A DNA stretch of 41,181 nucleotides from positions 1-41,181 of the forward strand of contig CALCCA010000024.1 in NCBI GenBank assembly GCA_937899725.1. Direction: 5' to 3'. Numbering within the stretch: the stretch's first letter is position 1; every line of letters starts with the position of its first letter. Below are positions 16,047 to 25,083 of this stretch, one piece after another. The DNA comes from an uncultured Halomicronema sp. (GTDB taxonomy: Bacteria > Cyanobacteriota > Cyanobacteriia > Phormidesmidales > Phormidesmidaceae). The notes under the pieces are model-generated. The model did not search any database. It was given only the letters and a program-made list of their open reading frames with translations, and had not been told where the DNA came from. A program made the translations under genes and the position numbers.

Positions 16047-16988
16047 TCAGGCACTTTGCTCTCTATCAGCATAGGCCGCATACACCCCCTGCACGTTGTA
16101 CCAATTGAGAAATACGCGCGCAATCTCTAGGGCCAGCTGCGGGCGGCCCCGATCAATCAGCCACTGCAAAAGTGGGGCCATAGTTCGTTCATTCAGTCTG
16201 CCGCCGAGGGATAGCACGCCCCACAGCACGCGATGCAGCCAGGTCATCTGAATCATCATGCGCACGTCGCGCGTCGGATGCTTTTGGTAAAACAACACCC
16301 CCATGCGCCCCCGCTGAATTTCTTGATCAATCAGGCGCGGCACCTGATCTAACGAAAAGGGCGGATGCCAGTGGTAGCCGACGGCGGCGGGCACTTTCAC
16401 CAACGACAGGCCCAGTTTTTTGAGCCGGACGCCAAGTTCCAGATCTTCCCAGCCATAGAGTTGAAATTGGGTGTCAAAAAGACCGGCTGCTTCCAGCCAA
16501 TGACGAGCGATCGCCACGTTGCCCGTGGCAAAAAACGCCTGAGAATAGTCCGTCACCTTAAAGGGCTCTGAGGTCGGGTCGTCAAAGTTGCAGGTGTTGA
16601 CCACGCGCCCATAGGTAAAGACGCGATCGCTGCCCTGATCTCGATAGGCTTTCTGCAGTGCGGTGCCGTGGTGATGCAGAAAGTCGGGCAGCACCACCAA
16701 ATCGCTGTCAATAAAGATAATGGTGTCGCCTTTGGCCTCTCTGACCCCAAAGTTGCGGGCGATCGCGGGGCCTTTGTGGTCTTGCTCAAACAGCCGCACA
16801 TGGGGAAATTCTGCGGCGCTTTCCTCTAGCCAACGCACGGTGCCATCGGTGGAGCCATCATCCACAATCACCACCTCGTAGCCCTCAACCGGGCTGTTCG
16901 CCGGAAGAGACTGCTGCTCCATCGCTCGCAGACATTTCTCTAAAATGGGTTGGCGGTTGTAGGTTGGGATGACAACGCTGAAAAACAC
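16047..16988 (-). CDS. Family 2 glycosyltransferase
   Basis: A 313-residue inverting GT-A enzyme. It has SVVIPTYNR at the N-terminus, EVVIVDDGSTDGT, the metal-binding DSD motif in FIDSDLVV, and GWEDLELGVRLKK (the ED acceptor/catalytic motif). The C-terminal about 80 residues are basic and contain no clear membrane segment. The acceptor is not predictable; roles in polysaccharide or glycolipid synthesis are typical. I prefer GTG 16988 because GAGG lies about 7 bases upstream; a TTG at 17000 would add four residues. Confidence 0.85.
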   Translation of the reverse strand: MFFSVVIPTYNRQPILEKCLRAMEQQSLPANSPVEGYEVVIVDDGSTDGTVRWLEESAAEFPHVRLFEQDHKGPAIARNFGVREAKGDTIIFIDSDLVVLPDFLHHHGTALQKAYRDQGSDRVFTYGRVVNTCNFDDPTSEPFKVTDYSQAFFATGNVAIARHWLEAAGLFDTQFQLYGWEDLELGVRLKKLGLSLVKVPAAVGYHWHPPFSLDQVPRLIDQEIQRGRMGVLFYQKHPTRDVRMMIQMTWLHRVLWGVLSLGGRLNERTMAPLLQWLIDRGRPQLALEIARVFLNWYNVQGVYAAYADREQSA

Positions 16989-17186
16989 AGCACACCTCAA
17001 AACGGCAATCCCATCCTACTGTAGTTGTAGCCGCCTACCCTAGACGAGAAAACCGGACACCTTGGCGTCGCACTACATTGAGTAAAGACTGGAGCTGTTG
17101 CAACCGGACAAGATTTCACTCTCAAGTCAAGTCTCAAAGCAGACCGAACTTCGCCGATCCCAACGACAGACCTTATGAAGGAGAGG

Positions 17187-17458
17187 AACCAGAACCTAGA
17201 TAAACCTCTCCTTCACAAGGAGAGGTGCCGTAGGCGGTGAGGTCTTTCTCTGTAAGCGGAGTCTAGAGCGTTAGGTAGACGGCATGATTTGCGCCAGCGA
17301 TCTGTCGGCGAACTTAAACTTCGAGAAGAAGATAAACCAGAACCTAGATAAACCTCTCCTTGATAAGGAGAGGTGCCGCAGGCGGTGAGGTCGTTCCCGG
17401 TCAGCGTAGTCTAGAGCGTTAGGCAAACATGACTGGCGCCAGCGATTTGTCGGTGCCC
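17187..17458. repeat. Two tandem copies of a 148-bp intergenic repeat
   Basis: The sequence starting AACCAGAACCTAGATAAACC at 17187 recurs at 17335. Each copy has a perfect 9-bp hairpin CCTCTCCTT / AAGGAGAGG (17205-17225 and 17353-17373) with different loop bases (CAC, GAT). Each is followed by TGCCG[TC]AGGCGGTGAGG and GTCTAGAGCGTTAGG. The second copy runs up to the 3' end of the amidase gene. No open frame fits; it behaves like a dispersed REP-type element. Confidence 0.75.
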
Positions 17459-18481
17459 CTAAACCTCACTCGGCAAAGTCGGCATCTCTTCTCCCTGATA
17501 GTCGCGTGTCGGGATCTCAAAGCCACAGGAGGTGCCATCGGTGTAAACCACCTCATCTTCCCAAGGCAGGCGATAGTTGCCGTCCACCATATCTTTCATA
17601 TAGGTGTAGGGGCAGTCTTGAGCGCCACCCTTCACCGCGACATAGCCCCGGTGACCAAACTGGTAGATGTTGTTCTCTACACCCCAATACTGGCGGGCTT
17701 CGCGCACCAGGTCAGGGCGCACCTCAGCGGTAATGATTTCATCGGGGCGGTGGCTGCCCATCACGAGCGGTTCGCCGTCAAAGTTGACGATCATGCCCTC
17801 CCCCATCGAGTCAAAGGTGCCGTCAGTGCCGCACATGCAGACCGAAGCCGTTACCATCAGATTGCTAAAGGCATTCGCTTGATTCGTCACTCGCCAAGAC
17901 TGGCGAATCGGAGCTGTATAGCCTGCCGTACGAATCATGATTTCCGCCCCTTTGTAGGCACATTCTCGTGCCATCTCGGGGAACATGCCGTCGTGGCAAA
18001 TAATTAGCGCGATCGTGCTGCCGTTCGGCCCTTCACAGACCGGAATACCAATGTTGCCGGGTTCCCAAGGCTCCACTGGCACCCAGGGATGCAGCTTGCG
18101 GTAATACAGCTGCAGCTCCCCTTTATCATCAATAATCAGCCCGCTGTTGTAAGGGTTGCCCTTAGGGTTGAATTCCATAATGGAAAAGCAGCCCCAGATC
18201 TGGTTGTCGATGCAGGCTTGGCGAAAGGCCGCAACTTCCGGTCCGTCCAGCCGACACATGATGTCGGGGTTAGTATCCATCGACAGCCCGTGCAGCGAAT
18301 ACTCGGGAAAAACCACCAAATCCATCGTGGGCATATTGCGGCGAGCCTTGCCGACCATCTCAACGATGCGTTGGGTTTGGGCGGCGAGGTCGTCAGGGGT
18401 GACCACAGTGGGCAGTTGCGCCTGCACCATTCCCAGCACGACACCGTTCGGGGTTTTGTTTAATCCACCGAGTCCACTCAT
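17459..18481 (-). CDS. amiF: Formamidase (AmiF-type amidase)
   Basis: A nitrilase-superfamily enzyme that hydrolyses formamide to formate and ammonia, 340 residues. The Glu-Lys-Cys triad is visible: E60 in VFPEYS, K129 in YYRKLHPW and C162 in ICHDGMFPE. The C-terminal region (WGVENNIYQFGHRGYVAVKGG, DGNYRLPWED) matches AmiF better than the aliphatic amidase AmiE, and E60 falls at the position I recall for the Helicobacter enzyme. The ATG at 18481 has AGAGG five bases upstream; a GTG two codons earlier is possible. A role in nitrogen scavenging is likely. Confidence 0.88.
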   Translation of the reverse strand: MSGLGGLNKTPNGVVLGMVQAQLPTVVTPDDLAAQTQRIVEMVGKARRNMPTMDLVVFPEYSLHGLSMDTNPDIMCRLDGPEVAAFRQACIDNQIWGCFSIMEFNPKGNPYNSGLIIDDKGELQLYYRKLHPWVPVEPWEPGNIGIPVCEGPNGSTIALIICHDGMFPEMARECAYKGAEIMIRTAGYTAPIRQSWRVTNQANAFSNLMVTASVCMCGTDGTFDSMGEGMIVNFDGEPLVMGSHRPDEIITAEVRPDLVREARQYWGVENNIYQFGHRGYVAVKGGAQDCPYTYMKDMVDGNYRLPWEDEVVYTDGTSCGFEIPTRDYQGEEMPTLPSEV

Positions 18482-18598
18482 GGCCACCTCTTAAGCAAAT
18501 GTTTAGGAACATCGCTAATGTGCCATTGGCTGACCCCCATTTTTGTGGCGATCGCTGCAGCTCACCTTGACAATTCCAGGAATTCTCAGGACGCGTCC

Positions 18599-18739
18599 TT
18601 AACCCTGACGGCGAATGGCGTCAATCTGCCTGGCAATATAATCGTGCGCTCGATAATCCTTGATATAGCGGAGCTGATGACGCAATTCACTAATCTTTTG
18701 CTGCTGCAACCGTTGACGTTCTTGAGCATTGTTTTTCAT
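18599..18739 (-). CDS. Small basic helical protein, 46 aa
   Basis: A short frame with ATG at 18739 encodes a strongly charged, helical peptide (MKNNAQERQRLQQQKISELR, then HQLRYIKDYRAHDYIARQID and AIRRQG). It is rich in Gln/Arg/Lys, lacks cysteine and shows heptad-like spacing, so a short coiled coil is plausible. It lies 117 bases upstream of amiF on the same strand. Composition looks protein-like, but no strong ribosome binding site is seen and I do not recognise a family. Confidence 0.55.
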   Translation of the reverse strand: MKNNAQERQRLQQQKISELRHQLRYIKDYRAHDYIARQIDAIRRQG

Positions 18740-19195
18740 AACAGGAACTCGCTTGGGCCTATGCCTTACACATCCGGCACCTGAGCCTCATCTTTAGAGC
18801 GCATGTAGGGCGTAAAAGCCGCTCTATGACTCAGGTATCCATTTAAAGCCTGCCGCCAAAATAGTAGCGATCGCTACTTTCTACACAAAACGAAAAATCC
18901 ATCCGTTCGTGGGGGCGTCGCGATCTCTGTGCTGCTCACATCCCGATTCCGGAGATGAGCGCCGCCTCTCTTTTTGGCCCCCTTGGCACAGCGGTGTTCA
19001 TGGCAGCTGGTCGGGAGGCGATCGCTCCCGACGCCACCATTGTCCCCACAAATTGCGTAACCCTGGCGTGTAAAAGTGAAGGAAAAAGGTAATCACCATC
19101 GTCAGTCCGGCGTCAGTCGCTTTGAGAGAGGATACGACTGACGCAGAACCGTACCAAGTCGGCCCCCAGACCTGACACAACACAGAGCGCTTGCC
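18740..19195. other. Intergenic region with palindromes
   Basis: A two-level hairpin occupies 18780-18845 (outer CCTGAG / CTCAGG, inner TAGAGCG / CGCTCTA). A perfect 16-bp palindrome centred on a HIP1 site lies at 18863-18878 (AGTAGCGATCGCTACT). No gene is supported; antisense-type open frames near 19000-19180 have atypical composition. Confidence 0.5.
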
Positions 19196-20119
19196 ATGAC
19201 CGAGACTTATTTGACCATCGCTCGACAGGGCCGCAATGCTTGGTGGCGTTACCTTTTGAGCCTGATATTGGCTCTGGGGCTAACCCTCAATGCGATCATC
19301 TTTGTGGCCTTTCCCTTTTTGCTGGTTGCCACCCTGCAAGAGCTGCCGATGCCGACTGATGACACCTGGATGAGTCAGCCAGTCTGGTTTTTTGGGATAA
19401 TGGCTGCCGTGACTAGCCTCATGACGTTGGGGCTGATCGTGGCTATTCCGGCCCTGCACCAACGCCCCTGGCGGACGGTGATGAATTCTCAAGGCCCCAT
19501 CCGTTGGCGACGGATCGTTCAAGGGTGGGGCGTCTGGTTGGGCTTGATGCTGTTGAGCATTGCGTTGTTTGCGGTGTTCGATCGCGATCGCTACACCGTC
19601 CAGGTCACGTCAGGCTGGCTGTGGCGCTGGATTCCCACGCTGCTGGTGATGCCCCTTCTGGCTTTGATGCCGAGTCTGGTCTATGGCTATTTGTTGCAGG
19701 GCTTGGGATTGCTGATCCCTCGACCGGTGCGGTTAACGGCAGTCATGGCCGTGCTGATTGGCCTTTTCAATGTCGTGTCGTCCCCCACGCCCCCCACAGT
19801 ATGGGACTGGGGATTTGGCTTAATCACGGTAGGATTTTTTGTGTGGATCATCTTGCAAGATCGCGGTCTGGAACTGTTTATTGGCCTACAAGCGGCCAAC
19901 GCGTTGGTACGACTACAGCTAGTGCGATCTCCCGACACTACCCCCACCTTTCCGGCGTTGTTGACCCGCAATGGGGTGGAAAGCGCTTGGCTTGATTTCG
20001 TCATCTGGCTTGTGATCTTGGGCTTGTTTTACGCCATTTGTTTTTACGTGTGGCCATCGTCTAGAGTATTGGCCCCAAATTCTGCTACCGCCAGCAACTC
20101 ACCGGAGGAACTCAATTAG
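19196..20119 (+). CDS. Integral membrane protein, possible CPBP-family pseudoprotease
   Basis: A 307-residue protein with about eight hydrophobic segments. The spacing of the C-terminal half recalls the CPBP (CAAX protease and bacteriocin-processing) family. However, the EExxxR motif is replaced by PSLVYGYLLQG, the FxxxH motif by LIGLFNVVS, and the final HxxxN by GLQAANA. All putative metal ligands are therefore missing. If the homology is right, it is a non-catalytic relative; otherwise it is an unclassified membrane protein. It stands alone on the plus strand, converging on the NACHT gene. ATG 19196 has no strong ribosome binding site. Confidence 0.65.
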   Translation: MTETYLTIARQGRNAWWRYLLSLILALGLTLNAIIFVAFPFLLVATLQELPMPTDDTWMSQPVWFFGIMAAVTSLMTLGLIVAIPALHQRPWRTVMNSQGPIRWRRIVQGWGVWLGLMLLSIALFAVFDRDRYTVQVTSGWLWRWIPTLLVMPLLALMPSLVYGYLLQGLGLLIPRPVRLTAVMAVLIGLFNVVSSPTPPTVWDWGFGLITVGFFVWIILQDRGLELFIGLQAANALVRLQLVRSPDTTPTFPALLTRNGVESAWLDFVIWLVILGLFYAICFYVWPSSRVLAPNSATASNSPEELN

Positions 20120-20192
20120 TCTGACTATCGTTACAAGCCCGTAGAGGCTGTTGTTATCAACGCCTTGTCAAAAGGATGGTCAAATAGCGACT

Positions 20193-23027
20193 TCAGACCT
20201 TCTCCAGGGCCTCTAACTGCTTCTGTGCCCATTGTCGTAGTTGCTCATCAGGGTCTTTGGTGGCTTGGTCTTGAAGGAGTTGAAGAACCTCAGGCTCCTT
20301 TGGGTAACAATCAAGTAGAATCATCAGAGCAGTTTGCCGAGGATTTTTTTCTAAATCAAATTCACGCCTAAAGCAGTCAGAGATTATGCATTCTTTAAAG
20401 AACTCGATTAATTCGTCGTTTTCAATTAACTTTCTTTTAAGTGCCTCAAATGCAGCATTTCTCACGCTAGCTTCAGAGTCCTTTTGAGCATGAGATCTAA
20501 AGATCTCATGCACCTCAGCATTTTCCCAAAGTTCTCTCAAGCTTATCAGTGCATTCCTGCGAGTAATACAATCATCACTTCGAGTACTTTTTTTGAGAAT
20601 CTCTAATATTTCTAAATCATTTTTGCACTTCTTTCCCAATCCTAAAATTGCACTATGCCGAATTGAACTTTCAGTACTTTGGCTAGCTGTCTTTAGTAAC
20701 TTCCAAGTTTCGGGCATGTCGCTCCAGTGCACAACCAGCTCTTCCACAATGTAGGGATAAAGTCGTGAATCCATAGAATAGTGAGGATAGAGATTTTCCT
20801 GAAGGAATGCAAAGAAGCTTGGATCTCTTGTCCAATTTTTCTTGAGTAAATCGAATATTTGAAAATGCGTTTCGTAAAACATAACTGTATGAATATCTGC
20901 CACGTACACCAAGTGCTCAAAAGCTGTGACAAGTGTTCGAAAAACTAGCGAATCTGTTTGTGCAGCTGCTGCACGATTCTTGATTTCAAAGAAGCATTGT
21001 GTTGCCAGGATAACTTCGGGACACTGCAAGTCAGTAGTCTGTTGTTCAGTCATATATTCAACAATCTGACAGGCATATTTGATATGTATTTCCCCACAAA
21101 TGAGGCAGAAGACTTCATGCCAGGTTTTATCTTGCCAGTGGTTCCCAAATATCTCATCACGGAGTTGTTCGAAAGTAAGAGTGCGCTGTTTCTCGAAACG
21201 ATGAACGATTTCAGCGGCGCAGAAATACTCCAAAAAGGTGCGGTGCATGAAGCCATAGGTGTCAGCTCCGCGATAGCAGAGGATGAAATTGCGCTCCCGC
21301 AATTGCTGAATTAGGCGACTGGCTTTTTCTCGGGGCTCGCTGAATCCTTGATCACGGAGGTAGTTGGTGAGGATACGGATGAGACGATCGGCGCTAATTA
21401 GATTGCCTTTGAGTCCTGCTTCACCCGCCTGCATGTCATAGGCAATCAGGCCCAGCATTTCCTGTTTTTCTCGCCGCCCGATCGCGTCCATGGGTAAATT
21501 CAATCGCTTGTGATCCACATCCCAATGGTGAAGCAGTACGCGAGATGCCTGGTCGTAGAGGTCGACTCTGTCGCGGGGCAATTCCTGCCGTCGATTCAGG
21601 ATAGCCATCATGGTCAACAGCAGAGGATTGTCGGCTAGATTGGAGATCGCTTTGGAGTTGGCAATGGCATCTTTCAGTCGCTGCTTTAGCCTCACCTTGT
21701 CCGGGTTGCTGCCCATCGAGAGGTCGTACCAGCGATCGATGAATTCATGAATCTCGGTTTCATCCAGCGGTTGCAGCGTGAACTGCTGGAAGTCAGCATG
21801 TTGAAACCGTTCTGGAGTGTAGCCGATGATGCGAGAGGTGACGAGCACTCGCGCCCGAGGATATTGCTGAGCAAAGCGGATGATGTCGTCAATGATGGTG
21901 GCTTGGGTAGGGTGATCGAACACCTCATCCAGGCCGTCGAACATGACCAAAGTAGGCTCCTCTGACAGATGCTGATACAGCCGCTGCTGGTCAAATTGCC
22001 AGTCGGCCCCGCGTCCGCAATGGAGGAAGTCTAGAAAACTGGTGGATTGCGCCAGAGCGTATTCTCGTAGCTCAATCAGCAGCGGTAATTCCTCAGTTTT
22101 GCTCTCTACCCAATCCAGCGCCAAAAACTGTAACAGTGTCGATTTCCCCGCCCCCGGATCGCCCAAAATAACGGCGTGCTGAGAGTCGGCAATAGCCTCT
22201 AAGACCTTGCGAGCAGGCTGTTGAAAATAGTCGCGGCGATACAGCTCCAATGCTTCAGCAGAGAGATCGGTTTCAAGCTGTCCGTTTTGCTGAAGTTGGC
22301 GCTTGAGATCCAGCGGCAGGTCGAAGCGGGTAGGGGGCAGGGCTTCACGCACCGTTTGCTCAATGAACATGCGCCAGATTTTGACAGAGTCGGTGCGATC
22401 TGTACTGTCGAGGGCGTAAAGCTTCAGGTAGCCATAGCTGCTTTGCAGACTATTTCGGTAAGCAGTGATATCAAATCCGGGAGAGAGTTGCGCGGTATTT
22501 TGAGCGATTTCTGCCAGCAGATCAGTTTCTAGCAGTGCCCTAAGTTCGGGATCAGCCTTGATGATGCCCTTTACCTGCACCACATATTCTTTTGCTATTC
22601 CCCGCCAGTCAAAGTCCTCTGTGGGAAACTGCCAGCCCGATTGCTGATACCGCGCTGTCCAGGTCACTTTTAGCTGTGCATAGTCAATCTTTTTGCAGCC
22701 CGTTTCAAAAGCCTTGCCGAGGATGACACAGACGACTTTATCGCGCACGAATTGCTTGAGAGTCGCTTTGTAGTGATGATCGATGCTGGTATCGGGGACA
22801 TCGCAAAACTGCAGTTCTTTGATAAAGCGCTGGATGAAGAAGCCGATCGCCTCGGCCATGGGTTGCTTCAAAGTAGAGACTTTCAGTTGCGCGACGCCAC
22901 TATCCAGACAATCCTTAAAAAAGTCCTGGACGTAGCTTTCTAAAACTGGCTTGCTAAGGTCAAGAACTTGCGTCAGCACAAATTTGCCAAGCCCAATACC
23001 TGCCGGGATAGCTAATAGTTCCAACAT
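20193..23027 (-). CDS. NACHT-domain NTPase with C-terminal HEAT-like repeats
   Basis: A 944-residue STAND-type protein. Residues 1-275 are an N-terminal region of unknown fold (MLELLAIPAGIGLGKFV...). The NACHT core follows, with Walker A GDPGAGKST (289-297), Walker B with the double acid FDGLDEVF (363-370) and a sensor-1-like VLVTSRI (394-400). A winged-helix/arm region ends near LEYFCAAEIVHRF. The last about 170 residues contain helical HEAT-like units (SIRHSAILGLGKK, ITRRNALISLREL, SVRNAAFEALKRK). Related bacterial NACHT proteins act in antiphage defence or signalling, oligomerising on ligand binding. The part encoding the repeats is visibly more AT-rich than the NACHT core. It is on the same strand as the genes upstream, 86 bases away. 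Confidence 0.88.
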   Translation of the reverse strand: MLELLAIPAGIGLGKFVLTQVLDLSKPVLESYVQDFFKDCLDSGVAQLKVSTLKQPMAEAIGFFIQRFIKELQFCDVPDTSIDHHYKATLKQFVRDKVVCVILGKAFETGCKKIDYAQLKVTWTARYQQSGWQFPTEDFDWRGIAKEYVVQVKGIIKADPELRALLETDLLAEIAQNTAQLSPGFDITAYRNSLQSSYGYLKLYALDSTDRTDSVKIWRMFIEQTVREALPPTRFDLPLDLKRQLQQNGQLETDLSAEALELYRRDYFQQPARKVLEAIADSQHAVILGDPGAGKSTLLQFLALDWVESKTEELPLLIELREYALAQSTSFLDFLHCGRGADWQFDQQRLYQHLSEEPTLVMFDGLDEVFDHPTQATIIDDIIRFAQQYPRARVLVTSRIIGYTPERFQHADFQQFTLQPLDETEIHEFIDRWYDLSMGSNPDKVRLKQRLKDAIANSKAISNLADNPLLLTMMAILNRRQELPRDRVDLYDQASRVLLHHWDVDHKRLNLPMDAIGRREKQEMLGLIAYDMQAGEAGLKGNLISADRLIRILTNYLRDQGFSEPREKASRLIQQLRERNFILCYRGADTYGFMHRTFLEYFCAAEIVHRFEKQRTLTFEQLRDEIFGNHWQDKTWHEVFCLICGEIHIKYACQIVEYMTEQQTTDLQCPEVILATQCFFEIKNRAAAAQTDSLVFRTLVTAFEHLVYVADIHTVMFYETHFQIFDLLKKNWTRDPSFFAFLQENLYPHYSMDSRLYPYIVEELVVHWSDMPETWKLLKTASQSTESSIRHSAILGLGKKCKNDLEILEILKKSTRSDDCITRRNALISLRELWENAEVHEIFRSHAQKDSEASVRNAAFEALKRKLIENDELIEFFKECIISDCFRREFDLEKNPRQTALMILLDCYPKEPEVLQLLQDQATKDPDEQLRQWAQKQLEALEKV

Positions 23028-23113
23028 TGTGAAGGATCAGCCCAGATGAAACGAGTCTTGCCCTTCACTATCGCACTCTCTCTCCGAGAGGTGCCAGTCG
23101 TTAGCTCGGTTGT

Positions 23114-23512
23114 TCAGCTTTTCGTGGCGGCTAGCGATGCTTGATAAGCGCGCCATCCGCCAAACTCAGTAATTTCTCGTTTGCCGACCACGGTCAGCGG
23201 TTCACCAATCACGCCCAGCACCGTTTCCCCCTCGGCCAGCTTCACCTTGCCGATCGCCAACCCCGGTGGTTCCTGCATCAAAATCACGCCCAGACCCGCT
23301 AGCGGTACGTCCCACACTTCCACCGCGATCGCCACCCCCGCTTCTGCCACCCGCACCATCGCTGGATACTGGTCATCAATCGTCCACAACCGATAGGCAG
23401 GCTCAGTCGCCGTTGCACAGTTAAAGGTGGCCCCAACCTTCAATAAATTCGGATTCAGCGTCAGTCCGCGCATGAGAGTGCCGTTGACTGCTAGTTTCAG
23501 CGTTTCGGTCAT
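23114..23512 (-). CDS. AtzF C-terminal-like (allophanate-hydrolase-associated) protein
   Basis: A 132-residue protein matching the C-terminal domain of allophanate hydrolase: LAVNGTLMRGLTLN, the Y-RLW segment, MVRVAEAGVAIAVEVWDVP, GIGxVxL-type GLAIGKVKLAEG, and FGGWRAYQA at the end. The amidase domain of AtzF is absent, so this is a stand-alone homologue. Such proteins occur next to ABC importers for nitrogen compounds and are annotated as allophanate-hydrolase-related or gamma-glutamylcyclotransferase-like; the reaction is unknown. It starts 4 bases after the retropepsin-like gene, so co-translation is likely. Confidence 0.75.
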   Translation of the reverse strand: MTETLKLAVNGTLMRGLTLNPNLLKVGATFNCATATEPAYRLWTIDDQYPAMVRVAEAGVAIAVEVWDVPLAGLGVILMQEPPGLAIGKVKLAEGETVLGVIGEPLTVVGKREITEFGGWRAYQASLAATKS

Positions 23513-23516
23513 AATT

Positions 23517-23975
23517 TTAGAGAATGGTCAAATAGGTCTCAGTTGAAGAGATGGGAAGTACCCGCAGCCGCTGATTTTGCCGATCCGGCTCCAGACCCAA
23601 AGCCTCCATCGGAATCACACCCAGCAAAGGATTTTGCCCCCCCGGCAGTTCGAGGCATTCAAAAGTGCCTTCCCGCCCACAGAGTGAGATTTTGGCATCT
23701 TGAAAAATGCGCGCCGTCCCGATACCATTCGCCGTCGAAATTTGCACCTCACGCAGTAGTTTGAGGCCCAGTTTGACGATAGTTTCAGCCGGTAAACACA
23801 GGGTCGTTGCGCCAGTATCAACCAGGACATCCTCTAATTCAACTGCGCGAACTTGATCGGTTGAAAGCAGGCCATCCTCTGCTTTCGCCTGGTCAATTCG
23901 ATTGATGACAACTACCTGTGCTAAAACTCTGCCCATTGTGTCCAAATTGATATGTTCGGTCGTACTGAGCGCCAT
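23517..23975 (-). CDS. Retropepsin-like aspartic protease family protein
   Basis: A 152-residue protein with one aspartic-protease motif, VDTGATTLCLP (about residues 51-61), and a later LLGVIPMEALGL segment, as in single-domain clan AA proteins that dimerise to form an active site. No signal peptide or membrane segment is seen. Substrates of such cyanobacterial proteins are unknown. It lies between a nucleoside-type permease (84 bases upstream) and the AtzF-like gene (4 bases downstream), all on the minus strand. Confidence 0.8.
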   Translation of the reverse strand: MALSTTEHINLDTMGRVLAQVVVINRIDQAKAEDGLLSTDQVRAVELEDVLVDTGATTLCLPAETIVKLGLKLLREVQISTANGIGTARIFQDAKISLCGREGTFECLELPGGQNPLLGVIPMEALGLEPDRQNQRLRVLPISSTETYLTIL

Positions 23976-24058
23976 CGTAGGCTATCTCCGGTGGTGAAGG
24001 TGAGTTCACGATGATCCTAACGAGTGAGCACGCAATCTATCTAAATTGAAGAGAGGGC

Positions 24059-25006
24059 TTAATCTTCTTTCCCCAGCGCCCCCGGTGCTCCGACTAGAGT
24101 CCGTTTCGGCGAGCAGGTAATGATCATAATTAGCAGCGTCAGAATGTAGGGTGCCGCGTTGAATAGATAGTAGTAAGCATTGATGCCGACCGACTGAAAA
24201 GCCGGACCGAGCGCCTGGGCACCGCCAAACAACAGCGACGCCCACAAACATTGCAGCGGGTTCCAGCGGGCAAAGATCACCAGCGCCACCGCCATTAATC
24301 CCTGCCCGCTGGAGATACGCTCAGTCCACACGCCGGGAAAATACAGTGACAGGCAAGCGCCGCCAATGCCCGCCAAAAAGCTGCCCGCCATAATGCTCAA
24401 AAACCGCACCTTAAAAATCGAGATGCCCATGGCCCGCGCCGCCTCGGGGCTGTCGCCCACCGCACGAATGTACAGGCCCCAGCGCGTTGAGCGAAAGAAC
24501 CACTGCATGATGGGGGCGATCGCCACCCCAATCAAAAACAGCGGACTCACCTTTAACGCCGACTGCACGGCGGGGGTGCTGCTCCAAGCGCCCCACTGAA
24601 AGGTGAATAGCTGCGGCGCTTGAGGCTGAATAAACGGCTTACCCAGAAAGAAGGCTAAGCCACTGCCAAAGATGATCATCGCAATGCCCACGGCCACATC
24701 ATTGACGCGGGGCTGTTGCGCCAGCCAACCGTTAATCGCGCCTAACGACATACCCGCCACGCCCGCCGCCAGCACTCCGAGCCACGGAGCCCAAAAATCG
24801 CCCAGCGTGCCTTGACTCAGGTAAGCAACCCCGTAGGCGCTCATCGCCCCCATCAGCAAAGTGCCTTCCAAGCCTAGATTGATTTTGCCGCTTTTTTCCG
24901 TCAGGCATTCGCCCAAACTCACAAACAAAAACGGGGCACTGCCCCGCAGGGTACCGGCCAAAATGCCGAGGGGCACGCCCCACCAGCCCAGTGCTTCAGT
25001 TGCCAT
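24059..25006 (-). CDS. Nucleoside/simple-sugar-type ABC permease (second permease)
   Basis: A 315-residue membrane protein of the BPD_transp_2 class with about eight to nine hydrophobic segments. Motifs are typical of the partner permease in BMP-type (nucleoside) importers: LTEKSGKINLGLEGTLLMGA, the MGISIFKVRFLSIMAGSFLAGIGG segment, and GQGLMAVALVIFARWNP. It follows the first permease by 77 bases. The substrate is probably a nucleoside, purine-like or related nitrogen compound, judging by family and the AtzF-like neighbour. Confidence 0.85.
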   Translation of the reverse strand: MATEALGWWGVPLGILAGTLRGSAPFLFVSLGECLTEKSGKINLGLEGTLLMGAMSAYGVAYLSQGTLGDFWAPWLGVLAAGVAGMSLGAINGWLAQQPRVNDVAVGIAMIIFGSGLAFFLGKPFIQPQAPQLFTFQWGAWSSTPAVQSALKVSPLFLIGVAIAPIMQWFFRSTRWGLYIRAVGDSPEAARAMGISIFKVRFLSIMAGSFLAGIGGACLSLYFPGVWTERISSGQGLMAVALVIFARWNPLQCLWASLLFGGAQALGPAFQSVGINAYYYLFNAAPYILTLLIMIITCSPKRTLVGAPGALGKED

Positions 25007-25083
25007 GTCGTAACCTCATCGGATGTCTGTGAAATGGATGCATAGGGGGCCGCTCAGGGCGACGCAGATACAGTCAGGCAAGG

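Noticed and set aside
18518-18784. 88-aa plus-strand open frame
   Set aside because: It lies antisense to the more protein-like 46-aa minus-strand gene and shows no motif.
18998-19183. 61-aa minus-strand open frame upstream of the membrane protein gene
   Set aside because: Composition rich in W, P and R with no domain or ribosome binding site; likely chance.
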